The translations under genes and the position numbers were made by a program. The notes under the pieces were generated by a model. That model did not search any database and was not told the origin of the DNA. It saw nothing but the letters and a program-made list of their open reading frames with translations. From the NCBI RefSeq assembly GCF_022458985.1, contig NC_061789.1, positions 16,896,357 through 16,960,356 on the forward strand: a stretch of 64,000 nucleotides of DNA. Direction: 5' to 3'. Each line of letters starts with the position of its first letter. The first letter of the stretch is position 1. Below are positions 22,616 to 33,184 of the stretch, in pieces. This DNA is from Mugil cephalus. Lineage: Eukaryota; Chordata; Actinopteri; Mugiliformes; Mugilidae.

Positions 22616-23559
22616 CAGCCCACTGAACTTATCTTGAACATAAAAGATGGTTTAAATATGATCTGAAGGCAGTGTAACTGTATAATTTCTGCACACATCC
22701 TGCACCATGACTGTGAAAAACCAACACCCCTTGCAAAATAGCTTTCAGCTCGCTTAATAAAATAAAGAAAAGAAGAACGGAGAAAAAAACAGCCTCTGCT
22801 CAGACTGGTCCTTGTCCACATTCCTCAAGTCCTCCACTGAAGTGGTGCTTACTACAAAGTTCAAGTCCCTCTACAGGATACGTGATACCAGGATTATAGT
22901 AAACTCCCTCTTGGTTGGCCTTTAGAGCACATGCTGAGCAGGATTAAGGTCTGCCTGTGCCAGTTGTTGTGTGATCTCTCTGTGGGCCAGTGGGGCTCGG
23001 CCCGCCACTCCTAATCCTGCAGACAATGCTGGCTGTTAATTGCAGACTGACTGACATAGCAGGGGAAAGTCATGAAGACAATGTGTGAGTGGCCAGCGTC
23101 TCCATAATCCCCTGTGCTCCGAGGAATGTCCCTATGTGGCATCCATCCATATTTCTCCAGATCAGCGCCGCCTCACACGTGGGGTTTTCCACGTCGCCGA
23201 CGGTTACAGACACACACGCTCTGTTTTGTTTCAGAGTCAAACGGACACGGGGAGAGTCACTACACGCCGTTGTGAAATTTCCCACTTTCGGCTTGGAGCG
23301 CTAATAGGAGGTGTGAGAAAGCACACCCAGGTGTTTGTGTTTCAGACAGAGTGGTTCAGACTGTTAACAGACGCACACTTTCCTGTCATTCCACCTTAAG
23401 ACACGACTGAAATAATGTGGCTGGTTACAGCTTTGAAGCCTGTGTTTATATTTTTATCTTTCATTATATTATATAATGTATATTTATTCTTTTAATTAAA
23501 GTTTTAATTGAACTGCGTCACTTTCCCACTGTTTTGTGACACTTTGTGGTTGTTTATGT

Positions 23560-24060
23560 GGTCTTCTGCCAATTTTGCCTTTTGTGTTTTGCATGTCTGT
23601 GGCTGGTTTGTGTCTCTTTGTGTCTGTTTTGCATTTCTTTGTGATTCTTTTGTATCTTTGTGGTTGTTTTGCATCTCTTTGTGGTTGTTCTGTGGCTCTT
23701 TGTGTTTGTTCTGCATCTCTTTGTGGTTATTTTATGTCTCTTTGTGGTTGTTTTATGTCTCTTTGCGGTTGTTTTGTGCCTCTTTGCGGTTATTTTGTAT
23801 TTTTGTGGTTGTTTTACATTTCCTTGTGGTTATTTTGTGTCTCTTTGCAGTTGTTTTGTATCTTTGTGGTTGTTTTGCATCTCTTTGCAATTGTTTTGTG
23901 TCTCTTTGCAGTTGTTTTATGTCTCTTTGCAGTTGTTTTGTGCCCCTTTTCGGTTGTTTTGTATCTTTGTAGTTGTTTTGCATCTCCTTTGTGGTTATTT
24001 TGCATTGCTCTATGTTTGTATTGAATTTCCTTGTGGTTGTTTTACACCCACTTGGAGTTT
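23560..24060 (+). repeat. 21-bp minisatellite, decayed copies to about 24365
   Basis: More than twenty head-to-tail copies of a unit close to tttgtggttgttttgtgtct followed by c (21 bp), with occasional 18-20 bp variants. From about 24060 to 24365 the unit becomes irregular. The unit has no stop codon in any forward frame, so it produces overlapping artefactual frames rich in Cys, Phe and Leu. It is not coding: the frames swap at every short unit and there is no flanking splice or gene context. The GT bias lies on the + strand. Confidence 0.85.
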
Positions 24061-24379
24061 TGCATCTCTTATTTATTTATTTTGAATTTTATAGGGGGTT
24101 TTGTGTCTTCTACTCGTTTTCTTAATAATTTTCCATCATCTTTCCCATCACCTGTTTTGTGTATATTTATGGCTGTTTTGCATCCTGTTTATTTATTTAT
24201 TTTTATGTATATGGCTGTTTTGTGTCTTGCGGCTGTGGCTTTGCATTTCTTTGTGGTTGCATCGCATCACCTTGGGTTTGGTTCTGTCTCATCGTGGTCG
24301 TTTTAAATCACACCGAGACTTTTTTGAGGCCGTTTTTAGTTTCTTTGTGGGTGTTTTGAGTCTTGGGACAGCCTCCTAG

Positions 24380-26330
24380 TGTGTCTGTTTTGCACACGAA
24401 GTTTTATATCACATAAGAAATAATTTTACACACCCGCCTCTGTTAAGCCGCTATTGTTTTGATAATTGCACACACAAATTTTGTTTTATTGCGTTGGGGT
24501 AATAATTGAATTCATTGAATTTGAACCATTTCTCTTTCAGAACTCTCAGGCTGTCAGGACAGTTCATGGTGTAGGGTTAGGGTTTAAACTTTTCCATGTT
24601 TTTGGTGCCTCCCAGGTGGTAAAGAAACATAGGTGGACAGAGAGGCTGCACGTCTCCCAAAGGCACAAGTCATGCAGGCTTTTTATGTTTTGCAAACAGA
24701 GCACTGTAGTCATTTTGGATACCGGGTCGTTTATCAGTGACTGACAATCAGCCTGGAGTCATATTTCACCACAGCGAGCTGAGCAGATGTGCAGGTGGTG
24801 GACTGGCGGCATGTCTGCAGTTGGATGCTTTTGTTCTTGCGATGTCTCACCTGTTGTCACATCACACATATGCAAAGCAGCGCCGCTGAGTCATTCCACT
24901 GCCTTCAGCCAGTCATTCAATGCTCTTCAGAGTGATACCCGTTTCCTGTTTAAAGGGTGAAGGCTCAGATTAGACGACGCGGCTCATTTCTGTCCTTCAC
25001 ATGTGAACCGACTTGTAGCAGCTGGCCAGACAGTAACAAAATCTCCTAACACGTTTTGTAAACCTCACATATTAACAGGTCATGTCACACTTGCTCTTTT
25101 TCACGGCTGCTCGTGGCAACATTTTTGCTCCTTCTTCTCTGACAAATCCCCGTCCTCCGTCAGAACTGTCTCTCCGTGTGAGGCTGAAAACTTGGCCTCG
25201 ACTTTCGGGCGTAAATTAAAATTCTAATGGCGTACACTTATAAATCAGTCTGTATCATTTTGCTGCTGCTGGTATGGGAACAGGCGTAATTGCAATAGCA
25301 AACACAGAGAGAGAATAAACAGTGGAAAACCACCAAAGGCCAGTAATCACACTGTAAGCTCTGACAACCATTCATTCAGAGTTGCTCACAGATGTTACGT
25401 GTGATGCACTGGTGCAGAGAGACAAATAGGCTGAAGGAAATGGTTTTAAAGAAGCCTTTATTTTCCTCTTTTTGCCACACCGAACGTGCAAAGTTCTGAC
25501 AGAAGCGCCGTCGCCTTTTTGTTATTTAAGTGCAACGCTGTCAGTTTTTAGTCTCAGCTCAAAAAGATTAAAGGCGGGTTAGACTAAGACTCTAATGATT
25601 TGTTGTTTACACAAAACCCCCTCTCTTTCGCTGGAAAAGTCGATCCGATTGCTGTTTGCACATTCACAGCTTGCCAGTTTAATAATACAAGAGTTTTATG
25701 CTTAAGCCTCATGCCCTCTTTTCCCATGGGTGCCGTGCCAGGGGACGGATCCTCCGCTTCCTCTTGCTAGCTATTTGAAGCTGATTTGCAACTGAATGAA
25801 TGAAATGTCTAATCAAACTCCGTGCTTGTTCTGTGTGACACAGAGTGTGCGAAGCGTCTCGGTGGATTTGTAGGAAACACGGACGGGGTGCGGGGGTGAA
25901 AGAAAATAGGGCGCGAGAGACTCGTGCTGTTTGAACGTGAGCTCCGGACACATGAAAGACTGTCGTTTTTCCCAGTATACATCTCTGGAAGGCAGAGCCG
26001 TGATTATGGTCTGTGGCGGGGATGTTTGTTGTGAGTAATTTGTCTCCCATGCTAGACTTTGGTGATGGATCTTCAGCTCAGTGTGTGCCAGAGTTCAGCC
26101 AGGGTGTGCTTCCTCTAATTCTAAGTCTTATTCCGTTACGGTTTTAACATTTTAGGAAGCCAGTCATTTTCCACGTCTCTTCGTCTAAAATCCATTAGGG
26201 ATTTTTACACTTGGCGTAAATCCTCACTTTTCAGATCTGTCACTTAAATGAAAGTGACAACACCACAGTATAAAACACACAGCTAATTACAAGCAAAAGC
26301 TAAAGCCTTTCTTGAAGTGTTACTTGAACA
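24380..26330. other. Intergenic DNA, nothing recognised
   Basis: Mixed-composition DNA without a supportable exon, tRNA or mobile element. A short tagggttagggttt string occurs at about 24573. Confidence 0.45.
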
Positions 26331-26339
26331 GTTCATTCA

Positions 26340-26610
26340 TTATGTTTTACAGCTCATCCTCCAGAGGGTCACGGGGGTCGAAGACTGCCCCAGCTAGCAC
26401 TGGGTGGGGAGGCGTGGTGCACCCTAGGTTGGCAGTCTGTCACAGGGAGGACACCCATAGACAAACAACCGCTCACATGCACACGTGCGGCCGACGCGGA
26501 GTCATCAATTAACCCAACAAGCATGTCTTTGGAACGTGGGAGGAAGCCGGAGGAATCCCACGCAAGGCGTAAGAAGAACATGCAAGCTCCATATAGAAAG
26601 GCCCCCATAA
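26340..26610 (+). mobile_element. L2/SINE-like teleost retroposon copy
   Basis: Contains, in order, the hallmarks of a widespread fish repeat: agggtcacgggggtcg, gtgcaccctaggttggcagt, ctgtcacagggaggacaccc, caaccgctcacatgcacac, gtctttggaacgtgggagga followed by agccggagga, and gaagaacatgcaagctccat. From memory this sequence is linked to L2-type non-LTR elements (Maui-like) and derived short elements in fish. Only the 3' part is present, and it has no coding capacity. Confidence 0.65.
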
Positions 26611-26636
26611 GTATTCACATACAGGATGCTGTACAC

Positions 26637-26935
26637 AGATCTGTCACAACATTAAAACCAATGATCATCTTGTGACGGTGCAATGTTCTGCTGGGAAACT
26701 TTTGGACGTGTACCACCCACCTAGATCAGACCAGGCACCCCAACCCCATAGCAACAACACTAACCCTAACCCTAACCCAGCAGGAAAAAACATGAAGAAC
26801 AGAACAAGGTGGCCTCCAAATAGTATCTGTGGGATGATCCACAGAGGCTCCTCACTTCAACCCATAGAACCCAACGGCCCCCACAAGGTAAACCTACGAG
26901 GTCATAATGTTGTGGCCGATCAGCATTTGCTTGGA
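26637..26935 (+). mobile_element. Deleted Tc1/mariner-like element, copy A
   Basis: Starts tcacaacattaaaaccaatg and ends gtcataatgttgtggccgat, an inverted pair typical of one Tc1-like family in fish. Inside are remnants of the transposase region: ttctgctgggaaact, a gtaccacccacctaga string, aggtggcctccaaat and tatctgtgggatgatcc. The element has lost most of its coding sequence. An (TAACCC)3 array sits in its middle at 26761-26778. Confidence 0.7.
26761..26778 (+). repeat. Telomere-type (TAACCC)3 array
   Basis: Three perfect units of the vertebrate telomere repeat in C-strand orientation, located inside the Tc1-like copy A. Confidence 0.85.
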
Positions 26936-27261
26936 CTGATACATTGTAAGCAGCATGATAATGTTGCATCTGGTTTCAGCAGAGCAGCCTTTATCTTATC
27001 TTTATCATCCTAGTGACTCATGGTTTATGCGATTATTAAAGATTTAAACCAATCTTTATTAGCGAGAGGCCCGTCTCCGCTCTCATATTAGCAAACAGAT
27101 TCAAGTGCGTGCACGCACCTCAGAACTAAGTGTTCCCAACACAAAAGCATTGTTAGGAAGAGAGTCCTCCCACACGATGAGCGAGAGTACAATAATGACA
27201 TTTGGTAAGGAAATGGTGTGACTCCCAAATGTACATTATGAAAGGAACAGATTCAGTGTTT

Positions 27262-27420
27262 CACGATTCTTTCGTTTCTTCCTGTTAAAAGGGAGTTTTT
27301 CCTTGCCACCGTCGCCCTCAGGCTTGCTCTGGAGGTTGCAGGCTGGTTTTTGTGAAGCGTCTTGAGACGATTTGTATTGTTATTGGCGTCATATAAATAA
27401 AATTGAATAGAATTTAAATT
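27262..27420 (+). repeat. Teleost dispersed repeat fragment with AATAAAATTGAAT tail
   Basis: Contains ttcctgttaaaagggagttt, then ttccttgccaccgtcgccct, aagcgtcttgagacgatttg and the tail ataaataaaattgaatagaa. All are strings I know from a high-copy repeat in teleost genomes. Same family type as 21765-21960 but in the opposite orientation. Confidence 0.6.
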
Positions 27421-27649
27421 CATGACTTGTTTTATATAAAATAGCCATCTAACGTAACTATCCAGTACTCAAATTCAGGTGTTAAAAGTACCTCAAGCAC
27501 CAATCTGAATCAACTGGAACCCCTCATTTAATTGTTCTTTGGTAAACGTACCACTTCTCATCTGGTTCATTCCAATATGGTTTCCATGGCAAGTATATAC
27601 ATATATATACAGAAACACTCCAATAAAAACAAGACAAAACATGTAATGT

Positions 27650-29233
27650 TTCTCAGTGGTTATGCACTTTTATTCCAAAGTTTTAGGTCCCACCGTGGGT
27701 CCCATGGTAGTTAATACCAGGATCAGCTCATAATCCCTGAGAAGCCAGTATTGGGAATGAACTGTTTGAACCCTCCAGATACTGGAGAATAAAACACCAC
27801 AGTCATTTAGCACAGTTCAGAACAGTACAAAAAAAAACATCATGTCCAGGTCAATTAAAAGCGTTTGTAAACCACAAAAGGGGGAATTACATTCTAAGCA
27901 TATACAGTACAGTCACTACTTAATTAAACAAAGGCACAGTACACAATACTGTAATCAGAATGGATAGCGCGACCCAATATGGGTGAGTGATGGCACAGAG
28001 GTAACAGACACCTCCATGTGGAAGAACTGATGTTGCCCTCGCCTCACAGGCCTCAACAGTAACCAGTCGACATTATGTGTAAATTATGTACGTTCTAGTT
28101 GACAACACTGAGTCTGGAGATCAGCCTTTTGTGCAAACTATTATAGACTGAGACTCGGATTACACACACGCTTGTTATTTCGCTCATTCAGTCAGCTCTC
28201 CCTTCACTATTTTGGGCTCTTGAACGTGCCATTCAGCGAGGCCGGCACTTGTCCACCGTTTTGTGACTTCTGGAGGCGAGGAGCAAACATCAGCCCATTT
28301 GAAACACAGCTGTGCAATTTTCAAACAACAATAAAAGGACTTTTCAAAGCAATTCAAAAGCTGATTGTAACCCCAAATCAAAATCTCGTCCACTCATCAC
28401 TTTTCCCCTGATTGTAACTAATGCAAGGAGTGTTATTAAATACATAAAAATGAATAGATGTTGAGATTTCGAGGGGTTATTCTTATAATTATTATTTTTC
28501 TGGTCTCAGTTGGGACACAGATCTGAAGTATGTCATCAAAGGACGTAAACTCGGTCGGTTCACCAAGAAATACCCAAAAAGGGGAAAGTGCTTTGTCCTG
28601 AAATACTTCAGATTAGGTCACCAAAGATGCATTTTGGAATTCTGCCAACTGCCAGCTCCAGTCGTGGGAGAAATAACACTGTTCACTTAAAAGACTTAAA
28701 GGTACAACAACATCTTCATATTAGAGCGTGCGTCCGGAGTCATCGCAGTTAAAAGAACTAAAGAAAAAAATAAAAGCGTCCAATTATATGCGTTAAAGCC
28801 CCACAGCCTACAAACATAGACCTGGATGGCTTTGATATTTAAAAGCGAGAAAGGAGAGTTAATATAAAGCTGGCAAAAAGGCTTGAATATATGAGAATAC
28901 ATTCTATGAGAATTGCAGATACATTTACAAGCAACATATACATCACAAAGCTCGACTGATTGCCTGCAAAGCTTAAACGGCGAAAGCCGCTTCCTGCCCG
29001 GAGCCGGAGCCCTCCGCCCCAAGCGTAACAGAGACGAGGTCCCAGCTCCTGGCGGGAAGGAATAGTCCCGAGGCGGGCCGCACAGCAGCCCAGTAAAACC
29101 ATCCAAGACCACGCACCGCTGAACCAAGAATACAGCGGCCGCGCAGTCTAATACCGAAACAAAACGCTGGTCCCCGCAAGCCTTTCAGATACCGAGGCGC
29201 AGCGGGGACGAGGATGAGAAAGGAGCGGTCGCC
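27650..29233 (-). other. lfng: lfng 3' untranslated region (end inferred)
   Basis: Non-coding minus-strand sequence after the lfng stop. The first canonical AATAAA on the minus strand is at 27674-27669, followed by a GT-rich stretch, which gives a 3'UTR of about 1.56 kb. No TTTATT or TTTAAT (plus-strand view) occurs between that site and the stop. The end is therefore reasonable but unproven. Confidence 0.45.
27669..27674 (-). promoter_or_regulatory. lfng: Candidate lfng poly(A) signal AATAAA
   Basis: AATAAA on the minus strand (plus-strand TTTATT), followed downstream on that strand by the GT-rich string gttttgtcttgtttttattg. It is the only canonical signal in the 1.6 kb after the stop. Confidence 0.45.
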
Positions 29234-29303
29234 CTAATAATAGGCAACCAGGGGGGGACACCATGGGGTGTCTGGGTACAGGAGACAGTGCACAGACTTG
29301 AAC
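29234..29303 (-). CDS. lfng: lfng exon 8 (C-terminus)
   Basis: Acceptor cttccag. Encodes [20 protein letters not shown] and AYY, then TAG (29236-29234). [11 protein letters not shown] is conserved; the last six residues differ from the mammalian ending. Confidence 0.95.
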
Positions 29304-30903
29304 CTGGAAGACAGAAACAAATGGGGGTTAGACTCACGGAGGGGGTGTCGAAGGTGCTTTGTAATGAAGCCGAACAATCTCTCACCTCGACGGATCCTCC
29401 TCCACAGGAAAAGCCCCTTTCAAATTGATGATGTTGCTCTTATTTTCAAACATCCCGTAACTGAGAGTGATCTGGGGGAGAAAAACGCGGCGAAAGCATG
29501 AGCAACGGGGAGGGGAAGTCCCTTGCTTTCATGACTTCATAAGGAATGAAAGTCAGTGTGTGAGGAAACGGAGTCGCCCTGTGAGCCCCCTCACCTGCTT
29601 ATGGATCTCAGATCTGGACACCTGTTGCAGGTTTTCCAGGTGGGAGTGGAACAGGTTGCTGCGGGTCAGGGGGACCCCGAGGACGGACTCGATGATGTAG
29701 CCGATGGTGCAGTCGTCGGGCAGACGGATCTTCTCCGCCGTGTTCATGAAGTGGCCGCCGCTGAAAGGGCAGACACTTAGTTAGTGCTGGTTTCAAGCTG
29801 AAGAAATTCAAAAGAGTCTTCCTAGGTTTTACAAAGATGTTTCAAGTATCTCTTAGCTCTCGAGAGTTTTTGCGTGTCTTACCTGGCCCATGGGCTCATC
29901 TTCAGTGCCAGACCCCGGCTCACGCAGAAGCCCGCGCCTCCGGTAGCAAACCAGAAGTTGACCGGTTTCTACAAGAGAGGAAGAAAAAGTCAACCCAAAC
30001 GTACGACTCGTTAATGGCGTAGCTGTGAACATGAGCTTCTTTCTTTGACGTACCATCTTATTGTCCCCCAGCCTCTCCGTGGCCTCTATGGGCCGGTCCA
30101 GGCTGGGTTTGCCGATGTACATGTCCTGGGTGTGGGGGTACTGAGACAGGTGCTTCACCAGAGTCCGCACATTCACGTAATTGTCGTCATCTACGTGACA
30201 GAACCACCTGAGAAGCAGGACCAGGTATTAGGTGGGGGACATATCAGACTACATCGGCGCATATCCGCACTTCAAAAAAGGGATTCCTACTTTTTCCCCG
30301 ACTCGATGAACTTGTCGTATTCCACCGCCATCTTGCACGACAGAGCTTGTCGGCTGTGAGCTGCAGAGCAGTTGGTGTTGATGGCGTGACTCCCTGTGGC
30401 AGAAAAGAACGGGCAGAGAGTTGCAGCATGAGATGGGATCATCAAAGGAGGCTTTTTTTTTTCTTGACATTTAAATTTGATTTGGTTTCACGTGGCGAAC
30501 AAGACAAAGTGCATCTGTGCTCCTGACGTTAAAAAACCATCATAAAACTTACCAATTTTCCTCTTTAGCTCATCGTCCTCTCCGTCCGTGAAGATGTACG
30601 TCTGCAAACGGACAAGGGAGAACACACATAAGAGGATGTGGCGTTTGAAGCGGCTACATCAAAAAACCGCCACGGCTGATCATGTGAGGCGGTCACGCGA
30701 TCAAACTCCCGCTTCCTCGCGTCCAGCCAGTGTGATTAGCATCAATCAGCGCGTCTTTTATGCAGTGGAAAACACGTCGCGTTAAACAGCCCCCTGCTCT
30801 AATAAAGCCCCTTTGTCCTGCGTTTTACTCTCTCCATGGCAACTATGTGGCCGCCCCGAAGCATCCCAGACAAACAACAAAGGAGGAGGCAGACTGTCCG
30901 CCT

Positions 30904-30979
<76 letters not shown>

Positions 30980-33152
30980 ATTCATGCATCACATCCCCTG
31001 GCTGAGGCCCTTCTCTCTGCTGGACCTGATGCCGAGCTCCAGCGCGTCTGATCTGGCTAAAACCTTAGCAGGAAAAAAAAAAAAAGTTACAGTCTTAACA
31101 GATGTGATAAACCAGCGCCTTTGTCCTCACCCGCTACCTCAAACCTTCACAAGAGGTAAACCGCGAGCGTCTGCTGAATGTAGCAATTAGTCATAAAAGG
31201 AGCTGACAACAAAGGGCAAGGTTGCAGGAACGCACTTTAAAGGGAGCAGGGAGGGATTAGACACCTCTTTATGATAACTCACACCGAGCAGGTGCAGGCC
31301 GGTGAATGGGGACGATGAAAAGGGCCGCCGGCCTGCAGGCTCCGTAACCGCCAGCGGTCTGTTTACTCTTCACCTGAGGTGAGGCAGCACCTGCCGAACA
31401 TCACGCTCTCTTATCTGGGCCACGTGTCTCTACATGCCACGCCGCGTTGCCCTTAACCCTCCCTGACGGGGCCCTTTGCTACATCCCTCGTCCCTGCGAG
31501 TTTCAGCCGCAGCCTGCAGCTGCCGAGCGACTGCAGGCTGCCGTCGACCGCCGCCGCCGCCGACTTTGCCAGAATTAAAGGACACAGTGCCCTTTTTGAG
31601 CAAATTCTGAGCAGGCGCCGCTCGACGCCGACGCCGCGAGCCTGCTATTTGCTTAAGGAACGGCGGTGGCTTGACTGGTGAGGGGGGATCAGAGGCCGGA
31701 GCTGTTTGCTTTAAAGCCCGGTGAATAGGCGGCCTAATCACCGAGGCAGCTGCCAGGGCTGCCACGCTACTGACAGAAAGAGAGGGAGGGAGGATGGAGG
31801 ACCGGTGTGGAATCTCACCGCTGATTTGCAAATCGAAAACCGTGTGTGGCCATTCACCCCCTTTCTCACCTCCCCCCACCTCCTCCTCCTTCCCCCTCTA
31901 GGCCACATACGCAGCCTGAGCCTCTTCAATAGAACAATGCTCTGAGTTTTCATGCTGGGTAAAGTCTCCACTGGGTAAATTCTTCATTTGCATACAGCTG
32001 CAGGAGTTAACTAAAGAGAAACCTCCTGAGGGGAGAAAAAAAAAAAAAGTTTTTTCTCTCTCTCTCTCATTGTCTTTCAGCTGAAACTTAGAGGAACAGT
32101 TACTTTCACGGAATACTAATTTTTTACCCATCAAAAAAAGCAATTAAATAACAGGAGAAGTGGCTGCGTGTGAAGCAGAGATAAGAGGCGATGAGGGCAA
32201 GGGGTGAGGAGGAGCGGGAGATGAGAGGATATAGGGAGAGGGGGGGCGCTGCCCTCCTGGCTGCAGGAAGGCCTGGCACGGCCCAGTCTGAGCTGAACGT
32301 GGTGCCTGGCTGGCTGTCTCCAGCTCCACAGGAAGGAAGGGCACCCGGCTCCCTTCTTTCCATCAGCCACCTCCACCCTGACTCCTTCCCCCTTCTGTCC
32401 CGGACTCTGAAAAAGCTCATTTTTAAAACAAAGGCCACACAATTTTTTTAATTTATTTATTTTTACCAACGCCCACTTTCTGACCGCTTGTGAATCCACT
32501 GCTTCATACTGAAGGCGTTTGATTAACTCACCCACAGCAGCAAGTGCTTTTCCTGAAGGCTAAAAGCACTCATAGCTGGAGTGCTGGCTAATTATCATAC
32601 TCTTAAGAGAGGAATGCCTGGCACCACCGGCACAAAAGATGCCTGTGCCATCTGTCCAGACACTAGAAAATAAATGTAGGCTCTGATAAAAGCAGCCACT
32701 ACGTGCCAGTTTTACAAATCCGTCCAAGAAAGGGAGAAGGAGAAGAGTTGGTCTGGATCCTCTTGAGTTTGGGATTTAAACTGATGGCGCTGAAGGGCTG
32801 CTCGCGTTTCAAAAGCACCCGTTCAGATTAACTAGATTTATTAGCTGCTCAGAGTAACTATTAACATGAGGATACTGGATTTGCAGAAAGTGCTGTTTAC
32901 GCTCCGCGCGGGCTCAAAGATTAAGAAGAGGCACTATTGTGTCAACACGACTATCTCAAAGTTAATCCGCCCTCCCCTCGCGCAAACAGCAACAGATAGC
33001 GGCTCCACCTGCACACAGAGTAAGCGCGCAGGCAGAAGCGACAACGACAACAACAAAAAAAGAAAAGTCTCCTCCGCAGCTAGAAGAGGTCCAAGCTCCA
33101 CAGATGTTCGTCAGCTGAGCGTGAGAATCAAACCTGAGCGCGGGGAGGTGGT

Positions 33153-33184
<32 letters not shown>

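Noticed and set aside
23560-24060. CRISPR-like regular repeat
   Set aside because: Units are contiguous without spacers, and this is vertebrate DNA; it is a minisatellite.
23508-24085. Three overlapping + strand frames of 141-162 codons rich in Cys, Leu and Phe
   Set aside because: All come from the 21-bp minisatellite, whose unit lacks stop codons; frames shift with each short unit and there is no gene context.
30782-31051. Frames of (TH)n and (CV)n
   Set aside because: Translation of the CA microsatellite in lfng intron 1.
31430-31971. Minus-strand frames of 149 and 77 codons in GC-rich DNA with CCG repeats
   Set aside because: Inside lfng intron 1, low-complexity composition, no splice sites that keep the lfng phase.
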